This document shows positions 35,943-48,885 of a stretch of DNA of 64,000 bases, one piece after another. Both the position numbers and the translations under genes were made by a program. The first letter of the stretch is position 1. Each line of letters starts with the position of its first letter. The notes beneath the pieces were generated by a model, which was not told the origin of the DNA, ran no database searches, and saw only the letters and a list, made by a program, of their open reading frames with translations. The stretch comes from Siphonodentalium dalli (taxonomy: Eukaryota; Mollusca; Scaphopoda; Gadilida; Siphonodentaliidae): NCBI GenBank assembly GCA_032622095.1, contig CP136064.1:212612205-212676204 (forward strand), given 5' to 3'.

Positions 35943-36487
35943 ACAACCCCATGACCCTACAAGTTTCGACCAACCGTCTTGAAGTTTGCAGTACAAAGGG
36001 CTATATAAACGGAGTCAGCAAGCAAATTTACTTCACACCTACATGTCCTGAAGAAGGATAATAACAATCCGAAACTAGTCAACTATTTCTTGCAAAGGAT
36101 TATTTGTTGTTGGTGATCTTCCCTGGAGATTCACATCTCAACTCTCCTTATAACCTTCTAATAATCCCCGTTTGGACAGGTTTGACAGGTTTTGGCCATG
36201 TAAGCCTATGCAATAGTTGTTAGTATTGCAGTACCCTGGGGTTCTGGCCCCTAAAACCCAAATAATTGGGCACAAATTTTCAAAAATCAGTCAGCACTAT
36301 CAGTCAGGAATATCAAATTCCTCGTTGAAAACTACCCCAGAAACCACCTTTAATATAAAGTGAACACCAATCTATGAATTATGCAGTTCTAAGACTGACA
36401 ATAAGTGATAATGGCATCATCTAAAAGTTTCCTTGTTCAGATATTTTAACTAGAAAAATTATTATTAGATGACAAATGGATACGAAA

Positions 36488-36961
36488 CAGTGTTCACCAA
36501 TTGTTTGGCCAATTCTGATTTTTTTTTTGGCCAAATTAAAAAAACTTTGGCCAAATTAAATCCTCATTTTCTGGTCTCACAATTAATGAATATTATTGTT
36601 TTATTTAACATCCAACATTCCATATAATTCTGTCATACCTTCAAATACTGTGTCTGGATTTAATCCCACCATTGTTACTTGACAATGTACCACTACCCAC
36701 CATCTACCATTCAGCCTTATGACAAAGGATTCATTAGTGTTAATCCTCATTACTGTTATATTACATTGTTTGATAGTGCACTGCCATGAGTTACTTTTGT
36801 TACCAATTAAGCTGTATCACCTAATCAATTAGCAGATGATAATACTTTAAATTGATGCTCATGTTGCTCCCAATACAAAATTAATTTGAAATTAGAATTA
36901 GGTTTTTAAAAAAACCTTGGCCAAATGAATTTTTTTTTGGCCTATGACAGTGAGAACCCTG
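36488..36961. mobile_element. Family F copy 4
   Basis: CAGTGTTCACCAATTG to GACAGTGAGAACCCTG; flanks ATACGAAA and ATACTAAA differ at one of eight bases. TTGGCCAAAT motifs at both ends. Confidence 0.8.
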
Positions 36962-37523
36962 ATACTAAAGTTGTAATGAGTATATATAGTAGACTTCTGA
37001 TACAGAAAATGAAATAATATTTTTAATGCTTGTGATGGTTTCAACCTACCCAGACACCTGTGTGAGAAAATCATAAGGAATAAAGCATGTTATTCAGAGT
37101 TATATCAAAGAGATTGGTCTAAAATAGTTCACTTATATTGAAATTGTCCAGAGGGACATTCTGTTAGTGGATAAATAACAACATTTTTCTCAATTATATT
37201 TTGTGTATGTATCATATGAAATAACCACTAACTGATAAGCCTATGAAAAACTATTTTCATTTTTTAAAATAATTCTTATTGAGATCAAAATATATAATCA
37301 TTCAAATTTGTTTTACAAACTTACAAAAGTACAAATGTTTTGCAAAAATTACAAAACATTTATAATAAAATTGTCAGTTTAAATTATTCATTTTGTAGAT
37401 TTTAGTTTTTTTGGTTTATGAGTGTGCCAATGTAAAACTTGCCCAGATGCATAAATCTGGAAACCATCCCTTTATCTGGAGCATATTAAGTCATAGTTCA
37501 CAGGGATCCAAACCAAATTCAGG

Positions 37524-38036
37524 GATTTTTCTACCCTGTTTGGGTAAGGATCCCAGACCCTTTCCATTGGAAAATTTGCTTAATATATAGTGCCTTATAA
37601 TTGGGATTATACAGTAATGCCCTCAATAATAGACTCCTTAACCACAGCAGAATTATGGGTAACTTTTCAGGATTTAGTCGGAAATATGGCTTGTTGCCAT
37701 TCATCGGAAAGCTCTCGTGAGCTCTCTCATGAGAGCTTTCCAATTAATGGCAACAAGCCATATTTCAGACTAAATCCTGAAAAGTTACCCATAATTCTGC
37801 TGTGGTTAAGGAGTCAATTATTTAGGGCATTACTGTATATAGAGAATAAAGAAACGAGCATTTCAATTGTGCAAAATTCCCTGAACTTGTATCCCCAAAG
37901 CCGTACAACTTATGACCATGTGGCGCACCCTAGTGATTGAGCCAACAGGACCCCAGTTGGTTTACCAGGTATGTCTTCTCCAGCATTAAAAATAAGTATT
38001 TAACTTTTACATGATATCGCTCGATGTATTCTAAAT
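37524..38036. repeat. Sequence X, copy 1 (filled by family A copy 8)
   Basis: Left part 37,524-37,609 (GATTTTTCTACCCTGTTTGG ...) and right part 37,838-38,036 (AGAGAATAAAGAAACGAGCA ...). Together they match copy 2 collinearly. Confidence 0.8.
37610..37837. mobile_element. Family A copy 8, inserted in sequence X
   Basis: 228 bp with an extra GTGAGCTCTCTCAT at the loop. The flanking X sequence is found without this insert at 38,867-39,158. Confidence 0.85.
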
Positions 38037-38719
38037 TTGAAAGCAACTCATTTTTTGGGAAATTGGGAAATTTCTGGATACTATAAAACCTTTTCAAAAC
38101 AAAATGCCAAATTAGATATTCTAGTAACCATGGTGGGGTGTCTGTAATTTTTTGTTTCACTAGGTGGAGATGAGTGGGTATTTCAGAAGCCAGGAAAACA
38201 CAATTTTTCGTGCACTGCCCTAACTTAAACTAAAAACAGCTTGTTGAAATCCGGGGGAGGCTATATATATAATCATCCCAATAACACTGACGTTGTTTAA
38301 ATGCGGGGGAGGCTAATCACTTCTATAGCACCAAGGACAGTCAACATCAGAGGCGTCCCAATCGACGATCAATATGACGTCAATAAATGGCTCATAATAA
38401 CCGTGTAGTCAGCCTATTGTGTCGTATTAGAGTATCCACAAACCATTGGTATCGGTCTATCACCATATAACAACACACCACTCCAATGACTACTATTAAC
38501 TCTCATGAAATATTCACTAATGTCTCAGAAAAATGGTCGCTTATTGGAATTGTCTGCTTCAACTTTGTTCGTGTAGGTTAGCTACAAATAGAATCATGAC
38601 CCATGGTCACTGTCAGCAGAGCACGATACGATACGAAGAATCATTTCCAAGCTTAACACTGTCTGTTGAACTTAATAGTACATGTAAATGATCTGTCCAA
38701 GATAGCTAAATATGTTATG

Positions 38720-39270
38720 TACAGTCACTAAATGCCTTAAATAATCGACTCCTTAACCACAGCAGAATTATGGGTAATTTTTCAGGATTTAGTCGGAAAT
38801 ATGGCTTGTTGCCATTCATCGGAAAGCTCTCACTGACAACAGTGAATGGCAACAAGCCATAATTCCGATTTTTCTACCCTGTTTGGGTATGCATCCCGAA
38901 TCTTTCCATTGGTAAATTTGCGCAATATTGGCTTATAATTGGGAATATATACATGTATATAGAGAATGAAGAAACAAGCATTTCAATTGTGTAAAATTCC
39001 CTGTTCTAACTTGCATCCCCTGAGCCAGACAACTTATGACCATCTGGTGCAACCTAGTGATTGAACCACCAGGACCCCAGTTGGTGTATGTCTCCAGAAT
39101 TAAACATAAGCATTTAACTTTTACATGACATGTGATGTCGCTCAAGTATTCTAAATCTCATTAAGAGCTTTCCGATGAATAGAAACGAGCCATATTTCCG
39201 ACTAAATCCTGAAAAATTACCCATAATTCTGCTGTGGTTAAAGAGTCAATTATTTAGGGCATTACTGTAC
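38720..39270. mobile_element. Family A copy 9, split by an X sequence
   Basis: Left arm 38,720-38,866, right arm about 39,163-39,270 ending GGGCATTACTGTA. The interposed 38,867-39,158 is an X unit, and part of the right arm is present on both sides of it. Confidence 0.8.
38867..39158. repeat. Sequence X, copy 2 (no family A insert at the shared site)
   Basis: Uninterrupted version; TACATGTA at 38,950-38,957 stands where copy 1 has the family A element. Confidence 0.8.
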
Positions 39271-39782
39271 TCTCCTTTCATGTGGAACACAAATCTGTGC
39301 TTATTGGAAATTGAACTTAAGGCAGCTTCATCATCCCTATACACCATCTGACCCAATCACTTGGGCCCATTTCAATGAAAGAGCTTGCTCAAGACATAAA
39401 ACCCAGCACATTAATAAGCTGCCACTGAATAAGGAAGTGTATGACTGGAACCCATTAGCAGGAACCTCTGTAATTACCCTTCATTAGCATATTACCAAAT
39501 ATTCATGGTAACCTTGAGTGTTAAATTCTTCCAGGGAACCTGTCATAATGACTACTGTGGTTGTTGTATAAGGTTAAAGCTAGCGTGCAGAACCAGTCAT
39601 AATGACTACTGTGTTCGCTATATAATGCAAGCGTGTACTAGGCTATTGCTGTGCTGGGAGAAGTTCGATACTTGGGGGAAATTGCCACTATTTGATCAGA
39701 ATGTTTGTTGGACTGACCTCCATTTATACCAATAAGGAAGGTACAGGAAGTCAAATTCAGCCCTGGTCAAGTGGTACTGCTA

Positions 39783-40262
39783 ATGTGCTATGATGCTGGT
39801 GGGTCCTGATGAAATGATATGATGCTGTTAGGGAAAACTAATGCTGTTAAGAAAAAGTATCGTTATTTTAAAAAATTGTCATTCAGTATTTAGATAATGT
39901 GAACATATCCAGGAAAAGCAATTATGTGCGTGATCGAAACAGTCAAAAACATATATATTACAAAATACTTAATACTGGTTGTTTTAGTTGTTGCAAATCA
40001 ACTTATAATGATCAAGATGGCTGTTCATATGGTTTTGTTACACCAGCGCAGCCATTATTTAATTTTTTTCAAGAATATTTATGTTCTTGAATGTTTCGTA
40101 TAGACACAGGTTTCTTCTGAAATCGCTCGGATTAACCAAACACCGTGAAAATGACAACTCTTGAAAAAAAAAAGGTACTTTTTCGTAACATCATCAGTTT
40201 GCCCTAACAGCATCATAGGTATTCAGCAGGACATCCAGCATCATAGGACATTAGCAGGACCA
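39783..40262. mobile_element. Possible MITE with ATGATGCTG ends
   Basis: ATGATGCTGTTAGGGAAAAC near 39,820 and GTTTGCCCTAACAGCATCAT near 40,197 are approximate complements, with outer TGATGCTGGTGGGTCCTG / CATTAGCAGGACC. Boundaries uncertain. Confidence 0.4.
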
Positions 40263-41695
40263 ATTGGCCAGGGGTGAAATTACTTAAGCTTGGTGGCTGA
40301 TTTACTCTTGATGCTAGGAACATCAGTTTTTCTCAAATGGCATTTTTTTCATGGTCTTTGTAAAGGTTACACTGGTGTAAATAAGGTTCGGAGAGACCTC
40401 TAGGGGATGCGGGAGGAATATATAGGAGAGAATAAAATAGGCACTGGGCCCTGATTGGTCAATAGCCTTGTGTGCTTTTTGCATAAAAAAATCATCACAC
40501 CTCTTCCCTATGGTTTCCCACTGGTAAAATAGCCATTGGCACATGAATTAACCCTCTGTAGTGAAGTTTGAATTTGTTGTTGTGGTCTAAAATATGACAG
40601 TATTTTTTTATGCGGTTCTGACACTAGTTAGGAAAACACAAGATTTAAAGGCGCATTCCCTGCCTGTCATACCTGATTTTTTTGTGCCAAAAGTTTCCCA
40701 ACATGTCAATTTTTCAGATTTAAAGAAAATGTTGGACCCAATGTTTACATTGCCAATAGTATACGCTAAAACGTTAGCACTGAGGCCTATGGAAAACATT
40801 TACACCTGTGTAACCTAAAAATCCAAATGACTCAGGACACCGCCATTATTACTAGGGAGCATTAAGTACTAGTACATATATCTTTGGAGACAATATTTCA
40901 ACAATGTCCTGGCAAATTGGTATAAGAATGTTCTGATAAAGATGACTCTTTCACTTGTCTTACAAGAAAATACAAAGCCATTGTTACGCTTTTTCCAATA
41001 TTTTTGTTCTTGGATGATCCCTGTATAATAAAGGCCCCTAGCTGTCTTGAATAATTAGGATTTGCAAAGATAACAATTTGAGAAAAATGATGCTATTTTT
41101 TCTCCACAATTTCACATTGTGGGATAAAAATGCCATCATGTGTACTTAAAGACACATTGTTGACTTATATTGGTGAATAAAACTCATAAGTTAGTACCCC
41201 AAACACTATCTCTGTTAGAAGAATGTAGCCAATATCTTGTGTGCTTGAGCATGTGGTTTTTGACTGACTGATTGATTGATTTTATTGTGTAATAAACAAA
41301 TATATGTAACATGTTTTAATGAAGCTAAACAGTCATTTATTACACAGGAGCGGCATGGCCGAGATAGGCCGTCTTCCTGCAGCCCTTGTGGTTCCAAAGT
41401 AAATGTGTGTGTGATTCCATTATGAAAATAAACATCTTCATTCATAGAATATCTTATTTTGTTTGTTTTAGTGCAACATTTCGGATGACAGGTGATGGGA
41501 ATCCCTCATGATATGCTTCTGATTTGTCTTGTTAAATTTCGCAGCATTTGTAAGGTCTGGGTCGTGTTTTATCGGATGATAAGTTGTGATTTTAGAACAT
41601 GTTTTATAATTAGGCGGATGTTTGGAAACGAAGACACCTACATGAGTTTGCTAATTTTGCTGATGCCTACATGTACATGAGTTTGCGAATTTCGC
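40263..41695. other. No gene seen
   Basis: RILPL intron 1. TGTAAAGGTTACACTGGTGT near 40,361 and TTTACACCTGTGTAACC near 40,799 are weak complements and might bound a decayed element. Confidence 0.45.
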
Positions 41696-42094
41696 TTAAC
41701 CCTTTACCCAACAAACCGGCCAAAACCGGCCAAATAAAGCTTCAACAGCCTAAAATATCTTCGGTCTGTCTCAATAGAACCATACAAATATGGATATCAT
41801 TGGAACCGGCTCCTTGACCACATTGTGATGGTTACAGTTAGCCCTGTGCCAATGCATTCTCTTATATATGCGAGTCGACCATAGGTCGCCTCGCATATAT
41901 AAGAGAATGCATTGGCCTAAAAAAAATCTTTTTTTAACACTTTTTACCATTTTTTCTTACATTCTTTAACAATTTTATAATTTTTAATGTGTTAAGCCAA
42001 TGCATTCTCTTATATATGCGAGGCGACCTATGGTCGACTCGCATATATAAGAGAATGCATTGGCACAGGGCCCTTCTGTTGGGTAAAGGGTTAA
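41696..42094. mobile_element. Family B copy 6, intact, long-spacer form (reference)
   Basis: TTAA-CCCTTTACCCAACA at 41,696 and TGTTGGGTAAAGGG-TTAA at 42,094. Two nearly identical 66-bp hairpins (41,846-41,916 and 41,996-42,065) are separated by an A/T-rich spacer with TTTTTTAACACTTTTTACC. TTAA targets and CCC-type ends are the piggyBac pattern. Confidence 0.85.
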
Positions 42095-43304
42095 TGACTT
42101 TCTGAAATAGAGCATCTCTTCTTTCAAAATACACAATGACAAACTTGATAAGACTTATAACAATTTTAACAAAAATTGACTTGAAGAAAGAAACCCCAAC
42201 ATTCTGGCAACCTGCTGGCATGGTTATTTTATCTTGGGAACCTATTGTCGACGTTTCAAGGTCTAATGAGCTTGCCCTTTTCAGGAAGTGTTGCGGTCGG
42301 TGTACCGTATGTGGAAGGACCTTCTACCCCAGTGGTCATGGTCTATATATTGCAGTAAGACATTTGCTTCACTTCCTCCTTGTTGTGTGCTTGAAACCAA
42401 AGCAAGGCAGCCGTTAATTGTTTCCAGTGCCCTTGTCATGATAATGTTATTGGAGGACAAGGTTGGCCAGACTTATGTAAATACACTGAGCATGGGTTCA
42501 ATGACTTGAAAGTTATGCCATATGGACAGTCGTGACATAACACGTCATATACAACACACTTATTAGGTCAATAACACTCTCTAATCAGCTCTAATGCTGT
42601 AATGGAGGTATTATCTGATAACCTGATCCTCCCAGCTGGCCTTATGAAATCTCAAATACCTACCCTAACAAGGCTAATTAAAACATGAGAGAGTAACGCT
42701 CCATTGATACATGTTTACCAGTGCATAAATAATGAATAAATTCTATTGTTAGGCCGCATTGTAAGGTTATAGTATACAATTTATGTCATAGGGACTGTTA
42801 GGCAAGCAATGATAAGTGATATTATTGCTAATATGATTGTAGAGTATAATAACCAGCAGGATAGCGGGTAAAATCAATGGCTATTGTTGATTTCTTTCAA
42901 GAAATTGACGAATACTTGGAGAAAGAGTTCAAAGAGTCGAATCAAATAGAGAGGCAAACATAAGATAAGAGACATGGAAACTCCAAAAATGGAGTATTCA
43001 CTGGTTGTCTATACCAAACGAAGCAATACTGGTATATATAGGGTAACCTAGAATTTTTTTTTAAATGTGAATTATTCTCTATCACTTCCTGTCATCATGA
43101 TGGACTCAACAAAATTTGAGAAGGTTGCTTAAATTTGCCAAGGCCATTTTTTAAAATAAGAGTGGCAAAATCATAGCACTATAAAAGATCCAGTTGACTA
43201 AGATTGGACCATGGGATTTGGTCTAATTGTAATATTTATGAAATATTTATGTTTTTCATAAGAGCCAAGGAAAGTTATTCGCCCCTGCTGCGTTGATCCT
43301 TTCT
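42095..43304. other. No gene seen
   Basis: RILPL intron 1. A 93-codon frame at 42,136-42,417 has an odd CCGRCTVCGRTF stretch but no supporting context. Confidence 0.45.
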
Positions 43305-43493
43305 AGATGTATACTAAATACTCATTGACAAGTAAATCCCTTGGGAATGTTCAGATAATAAGTTCAACAAATATTTATTGAATATATTATCTGAACATTG
43401 GGGCTCCTTCTGCACTTCTATTGTCTGTCGTCTGTTCATATTTCTGAATATCCCTCCTAATGAATAATAGACCATTTCAATGGGAGAACCCAT
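43305..43493. mobile_element. Family D copy, truncated by family A copy 10
   Basis: GTATACTAAATACTCATTGA to GGGAGAACCCATTC. Confidence 0.7.
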
Positions 43494-43655
43494 TCAGTAA
43501 TCGACTCCTTAACAACAGCAGAATTATGGGTAACTTTTCAGGATTTAGTCGGAAATATGGCTTGTTGCCATTCATCGGAAAGCTCTCCCCTATCCTGAAA
43601 AGTAACCCATAATTCTGCTGTGGTTAAGGAGTCAATTACTTAGGGCATTGCTGTG
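43494..43655. mobile_element. Family A copy 10, shortened, ending in family D
   Basis: Lacks TGCCCTAAA after CAGTAA and most of the loop-proximal right arm; the right tip is changed to GCATTGCTGTG. Its left edge cuts a family D copy. Confidence 0.75.
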
Positions 43656-43699
43656 TGTCCTTTTGTGGAATCCTGCCCCATAGTTCGGGAGCCCGCATA

Positions 43700-44330
43700 T
43701 GTTCTATTTACACTTTTGCGTACAAAAGGTTTGACCCCCTAAAGTTGGTACCAATAATGGAACATTCTGAAAAACCGATTTCTTAAGTTGCGCATTCCTG
43801 GGGTTTAGGGGCTGCTGAACCCCAAAAAGTGCCAAAAATCACGTCTATTTACACTTCCGCGTACATCGATGAATTTTGGTTTGATGATACTCCTGAGTGT
43901 ACTGATTAAGAAAACACAACTTAAGAAAGGGATTTTCCTGGGGTTTTCAGATAAGAAAGGGGGTCCCATGCTGAACCCCAAAACGTGATTTTTTACTTTT
44001 TTTTACACTTTCGCGTACATCCATAATTTTTGGTCTTAAAGTACTTTGATATATACTAATTATAAAAACACAACTTAAGAAGCAACTTTTCCTGGGGTTT
44101 TAAGATAAGAAGGGGGTCATCGGGTCACCCCTCAAAACGTAAAAAATCACTTTTATTTACATGATTGCATTCGTCCAACGTGTGTGTGTGTGTGCGTACA
44201 CCCCTGGAACGTTGCACTATTACAACCAATACATCCCTAAATCGATACGATCAACTTAAGAAATATATATTCATGTCGTTTTCTGATAAGAACGAGACTT
44301 GTTACCCCCCCCCCCCCCCACAACCCGATC
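43700..44330. repeat. Tandem sub-repeats in left foldback arm
   Basis: Four degenerate units (near 43,705, 43,848, 43,995 and 44,150), each opening with TTTACACTT and a CGTAC core. The tract ends at a run of 14 C (about 44,306-44,319). The mirror tract, with the G run near 50,692, lies in the right arm. Confidence 0.75.
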
Positions 44331-45663
44331 CATTTTCTAGAACTATAAGGGAGCCAGTTTTATAAAAATTATAGCGGGAAAATCTAGTAAAATGTATACA
44401 AATGTATATATTTTCGTGAAGCTAAGACATAATGACACTTTTTGGGCCAAAATTGAAACTCACCATCCAAGATGGCCGCCAAAATGGCCGCCGGAAGTGT
44501 AAAATATGACGTTTTTTCACAAATATCTTCTAGCTCAATTCATGCTGTTTGTAACCGGTTGAGTAATCCACATTTATTTTGTGTTTTTTATATTAACTAA
44601 TCATTGGATCAATTAAATATGCAATTATTGGGGTCCTAACCCCTTCCGATCCCTCAAAAATTTGATTGTACAGAATGCGGTATAAAATTTTACCAAAAAA
44701 AATCACAATTGGGATTCTAGTCATATTTCAACAAGAAATGAACAGAACTTTGTAATTTGAGTGAGGCATATCATTACCTATGCATATTCAAAATCACTGG
44801 AACCAAAATTCAATATGGCCGCCAAAATATGGAAAATGGAAAATATTTCACCAGCGTGTCCTGCAATCGCTTACAAGTTGTGTTGATATATAAAATTGGC
44901 CATTCTGCATTCTATACATTGAATACTAACATGTCTGATGCACCATGGTTAATTGTTACTATTTTCACCACTGACATCGTCAAAAATATTGGACTTTTCT
45001 CTAAAAAACTTGACATAAATATTGGCAAAAATTCAGTTTTCAGGTTTGGACCATTTTTTCAGGTAAAATATAACTATCTTTGGATTGAAAGGTGTTTATT
45101 GTTTTGGTCTATCTTAAATGTGTCACACTACGGTGTTTATAGACCAAATTGCTCAAGATGGTTTCCAAAATGGCAATCGAATTTGTAAAATCCTAATTTT
45201 TTACATATATCCCGAACATTCTCTGCATTATCCGAAAAGGTAGCAAATTGTGACTCACTTGGTTATTATACGTGCTAGTTAATTAACTGACAACTACATG
45301 TTCTATTCCCAGTTGTCCCAGTTCCGTATAGGGCATGACAAACTCATTTTAAAGTATGTAATTTTGCCTAGAACCTTTTTTGTGATTTTGGCCATATTTA
45401 TTGAAAGGAAATGGGCAGAACTTTGAGACAGAACTGAGATGGACCATAATCTTTGGCTATTCTGGTCCAATATGATAAAAAAAAATGTCTACAGGATACA
45501 GTGTGGATGCCAAGATCGTAGCCAGGGAGTTACTCTGTGATCATATGTGAGGTGAATAGGTATACATGGAGTTAGTGTATGTCATGACTGATGTGAGTAG
45601 GTATACAATGAGTGACTATATAGTTATAAGTGGGTAAGATGCATCTAGGTATACTGGGAGAGG

Positions 45664-46932
45664 CAGCCCTGGCAATTCAGATTTGTTTGCTACGGCAGTA
45701 GAATGCCGTAGCCAATTTGATGTGCTTCGGCAGTGACTACGGCATTTTTACGTGCTGTCAAAAAGTGTGGCTTAATTGCTGTTTTGTCAAAATTTACATG
45801 ACTAATCATAAAACGTTTCAAAGAAGATGTGTACTATTTATTTCTTCCTGGAATATATAAATTGTATATGTAATACCCACTAACAGTAACCAGAACCACG
45901 TTCAACCACGGCCGTGGGATTGAATGACTATTGAATGACAGAACCTGCCATGCCTCTTGGGGAATTTAAATTTCTTGAATGACGTTGCCTCACAATGAGT
46001 CAACTGCCAGGCTAATTCTGACCGAATTATGAAATTTGCCATACAGTATTCAAACAGTATAACTGTATTTGATATTTTGTCAAACAAAAAATATTTAAAT
46101 TTTTAACTTAATTTGTAACAAACGCAATATGCAGCCGCGTGTGCATACCGGTAGATGCAAATATAGCAAGAATCTAACACGGCCACAGCGCCGTTACCTT
46201 TGAGAATTAGAGTGGTCTCCCATTGATAACATCTGAGTGACTGATTGTTTGTGAAGACCCCGCCTTCCCCCAATTTGAAACGAATCGGCTCACTCGATTG
46301 GTTAAATTCAATTGTCTGTCATCGTGATCACTAGACTTCTGCACTAATTTTCAAGTCAGCAGCTGGTTGACCTATTTCCATCAATCAAACTCTGTTGTAC
46401 TTCTATAACCACGTGCCCTTGTGTATATTTGTCGACGATGCGACACAGTCAATCAAGCGTAACCGACATCACCCATTCAAGTCTTTGACACATTGTGATC
46501 AATTCGCACGTGCGTACTACTTGTTTGCTACACAGGTGACTAGAATGTTGTGTATCGAGTGTAACTTTCTTGGAAAGCGCGGGGCACCTTCAAAGAAGCC
46601 GACATTGTCGATTATCCGGGATTGTTGGATTAACACAGGGCGGATAATATAACTTTGATTCAATTTCATTTTGAATTTGTCACTTACTTTGAGTTCCCGG
46701 TAGGTGTTGGCTATCCGCTCCTTGACTGTTTTAACAGTTATTACTTTTGTCATGCATGAATTTGACCATGGATAAGAGAAATTCAACTCCCGTTGTATTG
46801 TTTTAAAACTATTCAATTTGAATCAGTGTCGGGTCAGCAATCCGCTACGGCAGTGTACTGCCGTAGTCGGAGCCGTTTACTTCAGCAAATCGCTTCGGCA
46901 TTGCCGAATGCCGTAGCCAAATGTGAGGGCTG
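45664..46932. mobile_element. hAT-like insert in the minisatellite (1.27 kb)
   Basis: Ends read CAGCCCTGGCAATTCAG and its imperfect counterpart AATGTGAGGGCTG. Both sub-termini carry GCTACGGCA...TGCCGTAGC small palindromes. GAGAGG is found next to both ends, suggesting an imperfect 8-bp target duplication. The interior is less AT-rich and shows no recognisable transposase. Confidence 0.6.
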
Positions 46933-48804
46933 GAGAGGTCATGGTCAGGTGTGAGGTGAATCGGTATGCATGGAGAGGCTGTATGGTATATGGTTGTGTA
47001 TATCCAGTACGGGTGCATCCGGTGTGCCTGTATGGTCATTGGTGTGGTGTATGGATATAGCTAAATGGTCATCTATGTGTTGATTATGTATATATGGAGT
47101 GACTGTAAGGTCATGGGTAGGATGTACATGTGTTGTCTGTTTAAGAAATGGATGTTGATTTGCGTGCGTTCCATAGCGGATGGATGCAAGTTGGTCTGAC
47201 ATTTTGTGTGGAACACTTAAAAATGTCAGACCAACTTGCATCCATACTCTATGGAACGCAACACAATCAACATCCATTACTTATATTTACACTTAATCGA
47301 GTCAACTGGCAGATTAAAAGAGTTTTAAGCGCCCATTTACAACGTTATTATCGTGCCTCGGTGCAAGTTGCGTCTACACTAAAATGGATGCAAGTTGGGG
47401 TCAGCGCGCGACGTCATGTGATGTAATTTCGACCAACCAACATCCTGCATTCATGTTCCACAATACGAATGCATGTGTGAGTGTAAATATATGATCATGG
47501 ATGGGGTGTGTGGATAGATAGGTAGTGATTGTATGGTTACGGGTAATGTGTATAGGTATACACGGAATGACTGTACGGTCATGATTGAATATAAATACCT
47601 GGAGTAAGCTGGTTGGATATTATCGAACGTGTGGGTACATAGGTGAGTGTCCTTGTGGTAATGGGTGGGATGTATATTTATATATATTGTGGATGTATTA
47701 TCATTGGTGGGTGTATAGGACTTAGCTGTATTATCGTGGATGACGTGTATGATTATACAGTGAATTGCTGAATTGTCATGTGTGAGGTGTATATGCAAGT
47801 ATGGATTGTTTGAGTGGTCGTATGTCCGGTTTTTATGTGTATCTGGAAGGGCTGAATGGCCATTAGTAAGGGTTACATGTATACCTGGAGTAAATCTATG
47901 GTCTAGGGTGGGCTGCATATATGTATATCGAGTGGTTATATGACTATGTGTGTTGAATAGGTATACAGGTAGTGACTGTATGGTTAATGGTGAGATGAGT
48001 ACATGTAGGTATACAAGTAGTGACTGTATGATCATAAATGTAATGAACATATATACAGGGGTGACAGGCATATGAGTATACATGTACCTGGTGTTCATGT
48101 TTGGTGAATCGTGTCGGTATTGTCATGTGTAGGTTATACCAGTACACACACGTGTTGCTTTATTGTCATGGGCGAGTGATATGTGTATATAGCGAGTGGC
48201 TATATGACCATGGATGGGTGCATATGCATACATGGAGTGACTATACTGACATGGCTGGGGTGTATTAGTATATCTTGAGTGGCTATTCGGCTATGATGTG
48301 ACAAATAGGGATACATGGATTGACATGGCCACTGTTGGGGGTGAATATGAATACAAGGATTGACCATGATCATGTATGAATGTTTTGAATAGGTACACAC
48401 GGGGTGACTATATGGCCATAGGTCAGGCGAAGGAGTATGCCAGGTAACATGGTGAGGGTATGTGTATGAAGCGAGTGGCTATATGGCCATTGGTGATGTG
48501 CATATGTATACCGAAATGACTTTATGGTCATTGTTGTGTGTTGATGTATTTATTGATTGTCCATTTGACCATGCGTTTGGAGAATAGGTATACAAGGGAT
48601 GACCTTATGGTCAATGGTGAGATGAATGGTATACATGGAGTGATTATATGGGTCATGTTTAGGAGTATACCCGGTGTGCCTGCATTGTGACGCGTGGCTG
48701 TATGGTCATCCGTGGTCATGGGTCAGGTGTACATGTATACAGTGGGTAACTATATGTTATGTCTGTAGTGTTTATGTATATATGTAATGACTGCGTGATA
48801 ATGG
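46933..48804. repeat. Minisatellite, GTATACATGGAGTGACTATA-type, left strand sense
   Basis: Long degenerate array of roughly 50-65 bp units built from GGTATACATGGAGTGAC and TATGGTCATGGGTG. It begins before the 45,664-46,932 insert (about 45,540-45,663) and is interrupted by the 47,150 hairpin. Open frames here (for example 47,451-48,098 minus, rich in H, T and Y) are low-complexity by-products. Confidence 0.8.
47150..47445. mobile_element. Small hairpin element with GGATGTTG ends
   Basis: The first 128 bases form a near-perfect hairpin (GGATGTTGATT ... AATCAACATCC) with the stem GATGCAAGTTGGTCTGACAT. The right terminus CCAACCAACATCC repeats the end again at 47,445. Inserted in the minisatellite. 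Confidence 0.65.
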
Positions 48805-48885
48805 GTGGCTATCGCTTTCCACGATATGACATGACCTCTCTATTGATTAACATACCCTTGAGTTGTTGTGGAAAGCGATAGCCAC
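48805..48885. repeat. Hairpin at the polarity switch of the minisatellite
   Basis: GTGGCTATCGCTTTCCAC at 48,805-48,822 is exactly complementary to GTGGAAAGCGATAGCCAC at 48,868-48,885, with a 45-base loop. The minisatellite reads in one sense to the left and as the complement to the right. Confidence 0.85.

Noticed and set aside
44757-45188. 143-codon frame in the left foldback arm
   Set aside because: The mirrored arm does not keep it open, and the DNA contains non-coding-type motifs (GGCCGCCAAAATGGCCGCC); no domain recognised.
47451-48098. 215-codon minus-strand frame, the longest in the window
   Set aside because: Biased to T, H, Y and I and periodic; a by-product of the minisatellite.
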